Assembly (NCBI RefSeq): GCF_011317445.1
Contig: NZ_JAAAPL010000001.1
Coordinates: 62,001 to 126,000 of the forward strand
DNA: 64,000 nt
Direction: 5' to 3'
DNA from: Chelativorans multitrophicus
Lineage (GTDB): Bacteria; Pseudomonadota; Alphaproteobacteria; Rhizobiales; Rhizobiaceae
Positions 8,727-16,543 of the stretch are shown here, piece after piece. The notes under the pieces were generated by a model. The model ran no database searches. It was not told where the DNA came from and saw only the letters and a list, made by a program, of their open reading frames with translations. Each line of letters starts with the position of its first letter. The first letter of the stretch is position 1. Both the position numbers and the translations under genes were made by a program.

Positions 8727-8752
8727 AATGCGGATCTTACGCCAATCGTTCC
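8727..8752 (-). promoter_or_regulatory. Weak EcfG-like promoter candidate for the DUF378 gene
   Basis: On the minus strand GGAAC is followed after 17 bases by CATT, ending about 33 bases before the ATG. The EcfG consensus is GGAAC-N16/17-CGTT, so one -10 base differs. DUF378 genes are plausible stress genes, but this is only suggestive. Confidence 0.25.
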
Positions 8753-8784
8753 TCTTGTAACAATTCGTGATCGTACCGGCAATC

Positions 8785-9489
8785 TCAACTCTCCGTGCGG
8801 GGGAGCTCCGAGATGCCGCCGTGGCTGGCAGACCATTTGAGCGGCTCCTTGAGGAAGGCTTCCGCCTGATCCAGCGCTTCAGTGCCGAAACGGTTTTCCT
8901 TTCGGCAGACGGCGAGGACATCCCACCAGGTGGTGAGATAATGGAGCCGCATGCCGGCGGCTTTAAGCCGGTCCGGCGTATCGGGGAAGATGTCGTAATA
9001 AAAGACGGCAAAAGTGTCGCTCACCGTAGCGCCGGCATTGCGGATGGCTTCGGCGAACTTGATCTTGCTCCCGCCATCCGTGGTTAGATCCTCGACCAAA
9101 AGAACGCGCGCGCCGTCCGGCAGATTGCCTTCGATCTGCGCGTTGCGGCCAAACCCCTTTGGCTTCTTTCGCACATAAAGCATCGGCAAGCCGAGCTTTT
9201 CGGAAAGCCAGGCAGCGAAGGGAATGCCGGCCGTCTCGCCGCCCGCAACCACATCGAACTGCTCGAAGCCGGCGCCACGCAGGATCACCGACGCGCCAAA
9301 ATCCATGACAGCCGAGCGGATGCGAGGATAGGAGATGAGCTTTCGGCAATCGATATAGACGGGCGCCTTGATGCCGGAGGTGAAGGTATAGGGCTCGTTC
9401 GCACGGATGTGGACCGCCTCGATCTCCAGAAGCATCTTGGCCACCGTCTCGGCGATCAGGGCCTTGTCGGGAAAGGTGTTGGCAAACAT
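8785..9489 (-). CDS. pyrE: Orotate phosphoribosyltransferase
   Basis: This enzyme joins orotate to PRPP to give OMP, the fifth step of pyrimidine synthesis. The PRPP loop is [14 protein letters not shown] (about residues 130-143), and [15 protein letters not shown] with [15 protein letters not shown] supplies the orotate and pyrophosphate contacts. At 234 residues it matches the longer alphaproteobacterial form. pyrC lies 212 bases upstream in the same direction, with a repeat between them, so co-transcription is possible but not certain. Confidence 0.95.
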   Translation of the reverse strand: MFANTFPDKALIAETVAKMLLEIEAVHIRANEPYTFTSGIKAPVYIDCRKLISYPRIRSAVMDFGASVILRGAGFEQFDVVAGGETAGIPFAAWLSEKLGLPMLYVRKKPKGFGRNAQIEGNLPDGARVLLVEDLTTDGGSKIKFAEAIRNAGATVSDTFAVFYYDIFPDTPDRLKAAGMRLHYLTTWWDVLAVCRKENRFGTEALDQAEAFLKEPLKWSASHGGISELPRTES

Positions 9490-9525
9490 GGGCGGGCTTG
9501 GTTCCTTCGGACCGTCTTCAACAAT

Positions 9526-9625
9526 ATACCCCTCACTTGCAATTTCTAAGATTTTGGCTTCGCCAAACCAAGAAATCGCTTTCTCTCCCGAAAGGGGAGA
9601 GATAGGGCGCTTCGCACCAGCGCGG
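9526..9625. repeat. Intergenic palindromic repeat between pyrC and pyrE
   Basis: The pyrC-pyrE gap contains two short hairpins in tandem: TTTGGC-TTC-GCCAAA near 9552-9568 and CTCTCCC-GAA-AGGGGAGAG near 9583-9602. The flanking bases (CCCCTCACTTGCAATTTCT, then AGAAATCGCTTTC) match from memory a repeat family scattered between genes in Mesorhizobium relatives. It carries no gene. It could act as an RNA processing or attenuation site within the operon. Confidence 0.5.
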
Positions 9626-9701
9626 CCACAAATTACCTGCTCCCGCTAGTGGCGTTTTTTGCGGCTTTCTTCGCTATCAAGCCAAGGACCGCCTAAAAAG
9701 C

Positions 9702-10742
9702 CTAATCCTCAACTTTCCAGTGGATCGGGAACATCGGGTCGAAGACGGTGATAGCCTCGTCCCCCACGCTGACTTTCCGTTCCATTTCCAGCGGCTCGTC
9801 GTAACGCCTGAGCGTGATGCGCTTCTCGTTCGGCGGCAGGCGGTAGAAGGCGGGACCGTTTAAGGAGGTGAAAGCCTCCAGCCGGTCGAGCGCGCCCTCC
9901 TCCTCGAACACATGCGCCAGACAGGCCATGGTGTTCGGTGCATTGAAGACGCCTGCGCACCCGCAGGCGCATTCCTTGAGCGGATCCAGATGCGGCGCAG
10001 AATCCGTGCCGAGGAAGAAGCGGCCTTCGCCGGAGATGGCGGCCGCGCGCAGCGCGAGGCGATGGGACTCCCGCTTGGCGACGGGCAGGCAGTAATAATG
10101 CGGGCGAATGCCGCCGGCGAGGATTGCATTGCGGTTGATGATCAGGTGATGCGTCGTGATCGTCGCGCCGACATTCTCATCCTGCGACAGCGCAAAATCG
10201 ACGCCGTCCTTCGTCGTCACATGCTCCATGACGATGCGCAGTTCCGGCAGGCGGCGGCGCAAGGGCTGCAGCACCCGCTCGATGAACACCGCCTCTCGGT
10301 CGAAGATATCGACCGCGGGATCGGTGACTTCGCCATGCACGCAGAGCGGCAGGCCGATTTTCGCCATGCGCTCCAGCACCGGGTAGACGGCCTCGATGTT
10401 GCGCACGCCGCTTTGGGAGTTGGTGGTGGCTCCCGCCGGATAGAGCTTGACCGCCTTGATCAGGCCGCTGCGGAACCCTGCCTCGATATCGTCAGCGCAG
10501 CTCGATTCCGTGAGATAGAGCGTCATCAGAGGCGTAAAGGCGCTGCCTTCAGACAGCGCCGCCAGGATGCGCTCGCGATAGGCCGCCGCATCCCTTGTGG
10601 TCACGACGGGCGGCACCAGATTCGGCATGATGATGGCGCGGGCAAAGTGAGCCGCCGAGTGCTCCGCCACCGCCTGAAGCACGGAGCCATCGCGCAGGTG
10701 TAGGTGCCAGTCGTCCGGCTGTCTGATGGTAAGTGTTTTCAT
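9702..10742 (-). CDS. pyrC: Dihydroorotase
   Basis: This amidohydrolase closes carbamoyl aspartate to dihydroorotate, the third step of pyrimidine synthesis. From ATG 10742 the product has 346 residues, the length of the E. coli-type (class II) enzyme. Metal ligands are visible: [10 protein letters not shown] (HxH, residues 12-14 region), the carboxylated Lys in [11 protein letters not shown], His in CVHGEVTD and EHVTTKDGV, and Asp in LGTDSAPH. The frame is open about 160 bases upstream of the start, but the homologous protein begins with MKTLTIRQP. It lies upstream of pyrE. Confidence 0.95.
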   Translation of the reverse strand: MKTLTIRQPDDWHLHLRDGSVLQAVAEHSAAHFARAIIMPNLVPPVVTTRDAAAYRERILAALSEGSAFTPLMTLYLTESSCADDIEAGFRSGLIKAVKLYPAGATTNSQSGVRNIEAVYPVLERMAKIGLPLCVHGEVTDPAVDIFDREAVFIERVLQPLRRRLPELRIVMEHVTTKDGVDFALSQDENVGATITTHHLIINRNAILAGGIRPHYYCLPVAKRESHRLALRAAAISGEGRFFLGTDSAPHLDPLKECACGCAGVFNAPNTMACLAHVFEEEGALDRLEAFTSLNGPAFYRLPPNEKRITLRRYDEPLEMERKVSVGDEAITVFDPMFPIHWKVED

Positions 10743-10874
10743 GACAGGGCCGAGACATATCCGGTTTGCGGGCAAGCGCAAGGCGAAACTCGCGGCGCCG
10801 CAGCGAAATTCCCTCGCGGCTCCTGTCGGAATGAGGCATGCTCGGCCGTCTTTTAAGCGAACGAGGTGATGCCG

Positions 10875-11261
10875 ATGCTTTACGCCATTCTCTGCTATCA
10901 CGACGAGGACGTGGTGATGTCCTGGAGCAAGGCCGAGGACGAAGCGGTCCTGGCCAAGCGCAAGCTTGTGCAGAAGGATTTTGTCGAACGCGGCAAGATG
11001 GGACCGGCGATCAGGCTCGTGCCGACGACGGGCGCAACGACGATCCGGGCCTCCGGCAACGAGCAGCTGGTTCTGGACGGACCCTTTGCAGAGACCAAGG
11101 AGCAGCTCCTCGGCTTCTACCTCGTGGACTGCGAGAACCTGGACGAGGTGATCGATTTCGCCAAGCGCATGAAGGAAGGCGAGAGCTGCACCTTTGAAAT
11201 CCGCCCCGTCCAGATCTTTGAAGAAGGCGTGCTCCCTCAGAAGGTGAAAGTGGCATCATGA
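10875..11261 (+). CDS. YCII/DGPF-domain protein linked to an ECF42 sigma factor
   Basis: A 128-residue alpha/beta-barrel protein of the YCII-related group. The name-giving segment is [19 protein letters not shown] (about residues 64-82). ATG 10875 is chosen since AGGTG precedes it at the right distance. Two in-frame upstream starts (10866 GTG, 10869 ATG) are possible. Its stop overlaps the start of the sigma factor gene as ATGA, so the two are translationally coupled. DGPF proteins are the standard genomic partners of ECF42 sigma factors; their biochemical activity is not established. Confidence 0.9.
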   Translation: MLYAILCYHDEDVVMSWSKAEDEAVLAKRKLVQKDFVERGKMGPAIRLVPTTGATTIRASGNEQLVLDGPFAETKEQLLGFYLVDCENLDEVIDFAKRMKEGESCTFEIRPVQIFEEGVLPQKVKVAS

Positions 11262-12523
11262 ACGACATGGCCTGGATCGAGACTGCACTGACGGGCGCGC
11301 GCCCGCAGGCGATGGGTGCGCTTCTGCGCTATTTTCGCGATCTCGACCGGGCGGAAGAGGCGTTTCAGGAGGCCTGCCTGCGCGCCATGAGGACATGGCC
11401 GGTGAAAGGGCCGCCGCGCGATCCCGCCGCCTGGCTCATCTTCGTCGGCCGCAATGCGGCGCTCGATTCGGTGCGCCGCGACAGCCGCAACACGGCGCTG
11501 CCCGAAGACTCGGCGATTTCCGAGCTCGGCGACGCCGAGGCGGACATGGCTGAAAGGCTCGACGATTCTCACTACCGGGACGACATCCTGCGGCTGATGT
11601 TCATCTGCTGCCATCCGGATCTTCCGGCTACCCAGCAGGTGGCGCTGGCGCTGCGCATCGTCTCGGGCCTCTCGGTGCGGGAGATCGCAAGCGCCTTCCT
11701 CGTCAACGAAAAAGCAATGGAGCAGCGCATCACCCGAGCCAAGCGCCGTGTGAGCGAGGCGAATGTGGCATTCGGGGCACCGGGCGCGGCGGAACGCGCC
11801 GAACGGCTCGCGGCTGTGGCCGCCATGATCTACCTGATCTTCAACGAAGGTTACTCCGCAAGCGGCGGGGAAGTGCATGTGCGCGAACCGCTCTGCAACG
11901 AGGCGATCCGGCTGGCGCGGCTTCTTTTGAGACTGTTCCCGGCCGAGCCGGAGGTCATGGGGCTCTTGGCGCTGATGCTCCTGCAGCATGCCCGAACGCC
12001 AGCACGCATCGATGGCAACGGCGATATCGTGCTCCTGGAGGAGCAGGATCGAAGCCAGTGGAACCGCGATATGATCACGGAGGGACTGGCGCTGGTGGAC
12101 AAGGCTATGCGCCACCGCAAGCCCGGCATCTATCAGGTGCAGGCGGCGATCGCGGCGCTTCATGCGCGGGCGGCCAAGCCCGAGGATACGGATTGGCAGG
12201 AGATCAATCTCCTCTATCAAATGCTGGAGCGGCTGCAGCCCTCGCCCGTCATCCGGCTCAATCGCGCAGTCGCCCTGTTCAAGACGCAAGGACCGGAAGC
12301 CGCGCTGCTGCTCATCGAGCCGTTGGAGGAGCGCCTTTCCAACTATTTCTATTTCCACGGCGTGCGCGGCGCGCTTTTGATGGAACTCGGCCGGGAGCGG
12401 GAAGCGCGGACGGCCTTCGACAAGGCTATATCGCTCGCGCGCACGCCGGCCGAGGCAGCGCATATCCGTCAGCAGATCGACCGGCTGATCAGCGACGCGA
12501 AGCCGCGGGCAAAGTCCGCCTAA
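11258..12523 (+). CDS. ECF42-type RNA polymerase sigma factor with C-terminal TPR-like extension
   Basis: A 421-residue sigma factor, about twice the size of a plain ECF sigma. Region 2 is at about 18-75 (RYFRDLDRAEEAFQEACLRAM) and region 4 at about 115-170 (ALRIVSGLSVREIASAFLVNEKAMEQRITRAKRR). The remaining 250 residues are helical with TPR-like repeats (AMIYLIFNEGY, INLLYQMLERLQPSPVIRLNRAVA). In the ECF42 family this extension replaces a separate anti-sigma factor and is needed for activity. No anti-sigma gene is adjacent. Targets probably include the DGPF gene itself and perhaps the VOC gene downstream. Confidence 0.92.
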   Translation: MNDMAWIETALTGARPQAMGALLRYFRDLDRAEEAFQEACLRAMRTWPVKGPPRDPAAWLIFVGRNAALDSVRRDSRNTALPEDSAISELGDAEADMAERLDDSHYRDDILRLMFICCHPDLPATQQVALALRIVSGLSVREIASAFLVNEKAMEQRITRAKRRVSEANVAFGAPGAAERAERLAAVAAMIYLIFNEGYSASGGEVHVREPLCNEAIRLARLLLRLFPAEPEVMGLLALMLLQHARTPARIDGNGDIVLLEEQDRSQWNRDMITEGLALVDKAMRHRKPGIYQVQAAIAALHARAAKPEDTDWQEINLLYQMLERLQPSPVIRLNRAVALFKTQGPEAALLLIEPLEERLSNYFYFHGVRGALLMELGREREARTAFDKAISLARTPAEAAHIRQQIDRLISDAKPRAKSA

Positions 12524-12608
12524 TTTTTCGCTTCCTGTCGGATCGGCGCCTTCCCGAACGTCCTTGGAACGCAGCCTGCCAATGTTTCAGGAAAAGAAGG
12601 AGAAGGAC

Positions 12609-13025
12609 ATGTCTGCAATCCAGATCGCCCCAGGGGAAACCGGCCAACCGCGCGGCGGCGTCATCGCTTATCTGCAGGTGGAAGGCGCCGCCAAGGCCGC
12701 CGCGTTCTACGAGAAAGCCTTCGGCGCCAAGGAAGTGGCCCGCCACCCGGTCGATGAGCAGGGGCGCACGATGTATCTCCACCTCTACATCAATGGAGGC
12801 TCGCTGATGATGAGCGATCCTTACCCCGAATATGGTCACGCCTATGTCAAGCCCGCGGGCGTGTCGCTCACGCTTTGCGTGGAGGACGTGGACTTCTGGT
12901 GGGATCGCGCATCGAAGACGGAAGGCATGGAGGTGGTGATGCCGCTCGAAAAGATGTTCTGGGGCGACCGCTACGGCCAATTGCGGGATCCATTCGGCTT
13001 CGATTGGGCCATCGTCGGAAAGTAA
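12609..13025 (+). CDS. VOC-superfamily (PhnB/glyoxalase-like) protein
   Basis: A 138-residue vicinal-oxygen-chelate fold protein of the PhnB-like branch: AYLQVEGAAKAAAFYEKAFGA near the N terminus and YGQLRDPFGFDWAI at the C terminus. ATG 12609 has a strong AAGGAGAAGGAC ribosome site. An in-frame ATG at 12564 is less likely. It follows the ECF42 gene by 85 bases in the same direction and has its own terminator, so it may be the last gene of the sigma-factor operon. The substrate is unknown. Confidence 0.88.
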   Translation: MSAIQIAPGETGQPRGGVIAYLQVEGAAKAAAFYEKAFGAKEVARHPVDEQGRTMYLHLYINGGSLMMSDPYPEYGHAYVKPAGVSLTLCVEDVDFWWDRASKTEGMEVVMPLEKMFWGDRYGQLRDPFGFDWAIVGK

Positions 13026-13045
13026 GCCTGCCCCCTCACCGCCTT

Positions 13046-13083
13046 GAACGGCTGCCGCCCAATCTGCGGCAGCCGTTCTTTCG
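13046..13083 (+). terminator. Terminator after the VOC gene
   Basis: A perfect 13-bp stem (13046-13058 with 13066-13078) with a 7-base loop is followed by TTTC. It lies 20 bases after the VOC stop and should end the YCII-sigma-VOC transcript. Confidence 0.85.
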
Positions 13084-13227
13084 CCGGGATCCGGTAAAAA
13101 TATCGGCCTTATAGGGTTTACACGGCTCTAGCATGCCCTACCCTTGGCCTTAGTGGCGGCGATCCATGGCCCGCCGCTTGGCGCCTGAGCGCGAACTGGA
13201 TCGAAATCGGTAAAAAGGGAGAAATCC

Positions 13228-13686
13228 ATGAGACAAGCCAGAGCGGGCGATGTCGTACGCGTCCATTACCGGGGACGCCTCACCGACGGCACCGAGTTCG
13301 ATTCCTCCGACGGTCGCGAGCCCCTGGAATTCCAGGTCGGCGGCGGTCAGGTCATTGCCGGTTTCGAAAAGCAGGTGGAAGGCATGGAGGTCGGCGAAAC
13401 ATCGACCGTGACCATTCCCGCCAATCAGGCCTATGGCGAGCGCGACGAACGGCAAGTGCAATCCGTGCCGCGCAACACGATGCCTGACAATCTGGACCTG
13501 CAGGTCGGCACGCGGCTGACCGCCACCACGCGGGACGGCAAGCAGATACCGCTTACCGTAACCGACGTGAATGACGAGCAGGTGATCGTCGATGCCAATC
13601 ATCCGCTGGCGGGACAAGATCTCGTCTTCGATATCGAACTGGTCGAGATCGTCGGTTCCGAGCCCGGCCTGAAATTCGGGCAATAG
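13228..13686 (+). CDS. FKBP-type peptidyl-prolyl isomerase, SlyD/SlpA-like
   Basis: A 152-residue prolyl isomerase and chaperone. The FKBP half-domains flank an insert-in-flap region: VVRVHYRGRLTDGTEFDSS, VIAGFEKQVEGMEVGE, then NQAYGERDERQVQSVPRN and the flap QVGTRLTATTRDGKQIPLTV, ending in HPLAGQDLVFDIELVEI. The His-rich metal-binding tail of SlyD is missing, so SlpA-like is the better name. No signal peptide is seen, so it acts in the cytosol. A GGGAGAAATCC ribosome site precedes the ATG. Confidence 0.9.
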   Translation: MRQARAGDVVRVHYRGRLTDGTEFDSSDGREPLEFQVGGGQVIAGFEKQVEGMEVGETSTVTIPANQAYGERDERQVQSVPRNTMPDNLDLQVGTRLTATTRDGKQIPLTVTDVNDEQVIVDANHPLAGQDLVFDIELVEIVGSEPGLKFGQ

Positions 13687-13764
13687 GAGATCAGGGAAAA
13701 GGAAAGTAGGCCAGAAGGCGGCTTTACCGCCTATTTCGGCTATTCCCTCTCCGGCAAAGCGGGA

Positions 13765-14049
13765 CTAACCGAACAGGGCGTCGCCCTGCTCGTCCACGAT
13801 CTGGCGGCCCTTGCGGATCGCATGCTCGGCTGCGAGATCGGCACTGGGAAAGCGATCAGCCCGAACGAAACGGTGCTCTTTCAACTCCCCGCCGACTTCC
13901 TTGGAAATGACGCCGCAGGTCTGGAACTGTCCCTGCTCGGAAAAGGGCGTAGCCCGGATGGTAAAGCCCTTGTGCTCCTCCGGCGTGCCGACCGTCTCTT
14001 GCGCGGGAGACTTCTCGGCGCCGCCGAACAAACGCTTCAGAAATGACAT
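13765..14049 (-). CDS. HlyU-family protein
   Basis: A 94-residue protein beginning MSFLKRLFGG, with the conserved core HKGFTIRATPFSEQGQFQTCGVISKEV and a C-terminal ADLAAEHAIRKGRQIVDEQG. This matches the alphaproteobacterial HlyU family (PF10115), annotated as a transcriptional activator of haemolysin by weak association. It has no visible helix-turn-helix, and a direct DNA-binding role is doubtful. It is a single gene. Confidence 0.8.
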   Translation of the reverse strand: MSFLKRLFGGAEKSPAQETVGTPEEHKGFTIRATPFSEQGQFQTCGVISKEVGGELKEHRFVRADRFPSADLAAEHAIRKGRQIVDEQGDALFG

Positions 14050-14123
14050 GGCAACTCTCCTCTATCGATTCCGGAAGCTAGCGCGGCCGCGCATTCAGGA
14101 CCAGACCGGGGCATGCCGGATTG

Positions 14124-14777
14124 TCAGTCGGCCGAAGCCGCCGTGAAAACCGCCAGCTGAGCCTCGAAAGCACGCTTGTATGCGGCCCGCGCTTCGCCGC
14201 GCGCAACATAGGCGGACAGGTTTGGATATTCGTCCAATATATCCGAGCTTTTCTTCAACCTGAGCAGCACCGAGACCATCAAAAGGTCACCGGCGCTAAA
14301 AGCACCATCGAGCCAGTCCGCATTGCCGAGGTGGCCGGAAAGGCCGTCCAGCCGTTTGCGGATGCTTTCCTCAAGGGCTTGCAGGCGCTGCTCGTACCAG
14401 GGCTCGTCGCGCTCCAGGATCTTGGCGAGGTTGCGATCGAAAATCGGCGGCTCCACCGTATTGAGAGCGGCAAACATCCACGCGACCGCCCGCGCCCGGC
14501 CATTCTCATCCTCGGGCAGCAGGCCCGCATGGCGCTCGGCGATGTGAAACACGATCGCCCCGGACTCGAAAAGTGTGAGATCGCCTTCTTCATAGGTCGG
14601 AATCTGCCCGAAAGGATGAAGCGCGAGATGCGCCGGTTCCTTCATTGCTTTGAAGGACAGAAGACGAACCTCGTATGGCTGGCCCACTTCTTCGAGCGCC
14701 CAGCGAACGCGCATGTCTCGCGCCAAACCCGCGCCACGATCCGGCGACCGTTCAAAGGCGGTGATAATGGGGGTCAT
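14124..14777 (-). CDS. Glutathione S-transferase
   Basis: A 217-residue cytosolic GST. The thioredoxin-like N domain holds VRWALEEVGQPYEVRLL and HPFGQIPTYEEGDLTLFESGAI (cis-Pro and the Glu-Ser glutathione contact near residues 67-68). The helical C domain follows from about 90 with the N-capping region SAGDLLMVSVLL. ATG 14777 has an excellent AGGAGG site, and the longer open frame upstream is not used. The electrophilic substrate is unknown. Confidence 0.92.
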   Translation of the reverse strand: MTPIITAFERSPDRGAGLARDMRVRWALEEVGQPYEVRLLSFKAMKEPAHLALHPFGQIPTYEEGDLTLFESGAIVFHIAERHAGLLPEDENGRARAVAWMFAALNTVEPPIFDRNLAKILERDEPWYEQRLQALEESIRKRLDGLSGHLGNADWLDGAFSAGDLLMVSVLLRLKKSSDILDEYPNLSAYVARGEARAAYKRAFEAQLAVFTAASAD

Positions 14778-14977
14778 AGCGGCCTCCTGTTGATGGCATT
14801 GCGTGTCAAGCATGATCCTAGGACGAACACCCGGCGCGCCTTCCGACAACGAGCTCGATTTTGAGCCGTTGGGGACATTTTCACTTGCATGAGACCTTCC
14901 GGGATGAAGAGATGCGCCAGAGATCTTCGTTGGAAGGAACGCCGTCACTCTGGATTTTAAATCGAAAGGAAGACGCA

Positions 14978-15451
14978 ATGGCAAAGAACATGATTTGCCT
15001 CTGGTACGACAAGGATGCCGAAGAAGCCGCGCGCTTTTATTCCGATGTGTTTCCAGACAGCGCGGTGACTGCCGTGCATCATGCGCCCAGTAATTACCCG
15101 TCCGGCAAAGAGGGCGATGTGTTGATGGTCGAATTCACCGTTGCGGGCGTTCCCTGTCTCGGCCTCAACGGGGGTCCCGCCTTCAAGCATAACGAAGCCT
15201 TCTCGTTCCAGATCTCCACCGAAAACCAGGAGGAGACCGACCGCTACTGGAACGCCATTGTCGGCAATGGCGGCCAGGAGAGCGCATGCGGCTGGTGCAA
15301 AGACAAATGGGGCATTTCCTGGCAAATCACCCCGCGTGTTCTGATGGAAGCGATGGCGGCCGGCGGCGCGGAAGCGAAGCGCGCTTTCGAGGCCATGATG
15401 ACCATGGGGAAAATCGATGTCGCCGCGATCGAGGCTGCGCGACGCGGTTGA
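14978..15451 (+). CDS. VOC-family protein, PhnB/3-demethylubiquinone methyltransferase-like
   Basis: A 157-residue glyoxalase-fold protein (MICLWYDKDAEEAARFYSDVFPDS, LNGGPAFKHNEAFSFQISTE, GNGGQESACGWCKDKWGISWQITPR). It belongs to the group once misnamed 3-demethylubiquinone-9 methyltransferase; it is not a methyltransferase. ATG 14978 has AAAGGAAG upstream. Genes of this type are frequent near ECF42 and YCII genes, as here, but the intervening FKBP, HlyU and GST genes argue against a single operon. Confidence 0.88.
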   Translation: MAKNMICLWYDKDAEEAARFYSDVFPDSAVTAVHHAPSNYPSGKEGDVLMVEFTVAGVPCLGLNGGPAFKHNEAFSFQISTENQEETDRYWNAIVGNGGQESACGWCKDKWGISWQITPRVLMEAMAAGGAEAKRAFEAMMTMGKIDVAAIEAARRG

Positions 15452-15521
15452 TGCTCCGCCTTTTCACCGGTGAGGATCACTCCTCGGTTTTGCCGCAGCG
15501 CCCTGCCTCCTCTGGGAGGCA

Positions 15522-15547
15522 CCCGAGAACCGATTCCGGTTTTCGGG
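15522..15547. repeat. Hairpin repeat between VOC and yjbQ genes (copy 1)
   Basis: An 11-bp stem with one G-T pair (15522-15532 with 15537-15547) and the loop ATTC. The sequence from ACCG to GCCGATGC closely matches the hairpin at 60128-60151. Both copies lie between convergent genes next to a minus-strand stop codon, so they may serve as transcription ends. A second small hairpin (GCCTCC with GGAGGC) precedes it at 15505-15520. Confidence 0.65.
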
Positions 15548-15555
15548 CCGATGCT

Positions 15556-15975
15556 CTAGCTCAAGTGAAGGATGATCTCGCGCCGGTGCGGCTGGTCGCG
15601 GTGTTCGAAAAGGTAGATGCCCTGCCAGGTGCCGAGCAGCATCCGGCCCCCCGATACGGGAACGCCGATCGAGGTCTGCGTAAGCGCCGCCTTGATATGC
15701 GCCGGCATATCGTCCGGCCCCTCGATGCGATGGACGATCCAGTCCATGGACGGATCGCTCGACGAGGGCACGAGCCTGCGGAAGAATGCATCGAGGTCCC
15801 GCTTCACGTCAGGATCGGCATTCTCCTGAATGATAAGCGAGCAGGAGGTGTGGCGCACGAAGACCGTGAGCAGCCCCTCCTCCACCGGCTGACGGCGTAC
15901 GAAATCGGCAGCTTCCCGCGTAAACTCGTAGAGGCCTTGGCCGGAGGTGGATATGAAAAGGCGCGTCTGGGCCAT
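15556..15975 (-). CDS. YjbQ family protein (UPF0047)
   Basis: A 139-residue protein of the YjbQ/UPF0047 family. The motifs EGLLTVFVRHTSCSLIIQENADP (about 37-60), HIKAALTQTSIGVPVSGGRMLLGTWQGIYLFEHRD and the metal-binding His residues are all present. The family is often labelled secondary thiamine-phosphate synthase because E. coli YjbQ can supply that activity when overexpressed; the physiological role is unclear. An in-frame ATG at 15990 is an alternative start; neither has a good ribosome site. Confidence 0.88.
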   Translation of the reverse strand: MAQTRLFISTSGQGLYEFTREAADFVRRQPVEEGLLTVFVRHTSCSLIIQENADPDVKRDLDAFFRRLVPSSSDPSMDWIVHRIEGPDDMPAHIKAALTQTSIGVPVSGGRMLLGTWQGIYLFEHRDQPHRREIILHLS

Positions 15976-16020
15976 ACCTGGGTCGTGCATCGGCCGGACG
16001 CGCCTGTCAAGCCTCAGGCC

Positions 16021-16314
16021 TCAGCCCAGCGAGCGGATGATTTCCCGATAGGCCTCCTCGGGAAACGCTTTCATGGTGCAGGTCTTCACATTGCCTTGAG
16101 AGCCCAGCGCGAGGGCAAAGCGAGCGGCTACCGCATCATCCGGCGCTTCGCAGATAACGACCATGTCGTATTCCCCCATGGTCAGGTAGAACGCCCGGAT
16201 CGACCCCCCCATTTCCTCAACCAGGGCTTTAGCCGCATCGAGCCGCCGCGGCGACTCGCGCACAGTTTTGATGCCCTGCTCTGTCCAGTTGGAAAGTACG
16301 ATATACGTGGTCAC
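16021..16314 (-). CDS. GYD-domain protein
   Basis: A 97-residue alpha/beta-barrel-like protein (TTYIVLSNWTEQGIKTVRES, MGEYDMVVICEAPDDAVAA, GNVKTCTMKAFPEEAY). The GYD-type motif appears as GEYD. These small proteins occur widely in soil bacteria without known function. It lies upstream of yjbQ in the same direction with a 45-base gap, so the two may be co-transcribed. Confidence 0.88.
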   Translation of the reverse strand: MTTYIVLSNWTEQGIKTVRESPRRLDAAKALVEEMGGSIRAFYLTMGEYDMVVICEAPDDAVAARFALALGSQGNVKTCTMKAFPEEAYREIIRSLG

Positions 16315-16493
16315 GTCACACCTCCCTCGGCGCCGTGACGTCTGCGGAGCGCAGTGCTCAGGCGCCGGAACGTTTTCCCACCACCCGGAGCCGAGTATGC
16401 GCCTGCCTGGCTAGACCGGCAAGCTAGCCGCTTTCCGAGCGCCATCCGCTTTGGGAAGCATTCCTACCAAAGCTGGATGAGGCTGCCGGGCAC

Positions 16494-16522
16494 AAAAAAA
16501 GCCGGGCCAAGGCCCGGCTTTT
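16494..16522 (-). terminator. Terminator of rpoD
   Basis: Read on the minus strand, a 10-12-bp stem (16511-16522 with 16497-16508) with a 2-base loop ends in seven T residues. It starts 22 bases after the rpoD stop and is a textbook rho-independent terminator. Confidence 0.9.
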
Positions 16523-16543
16523 AGGAGAAGTAGAGACGCTTCC

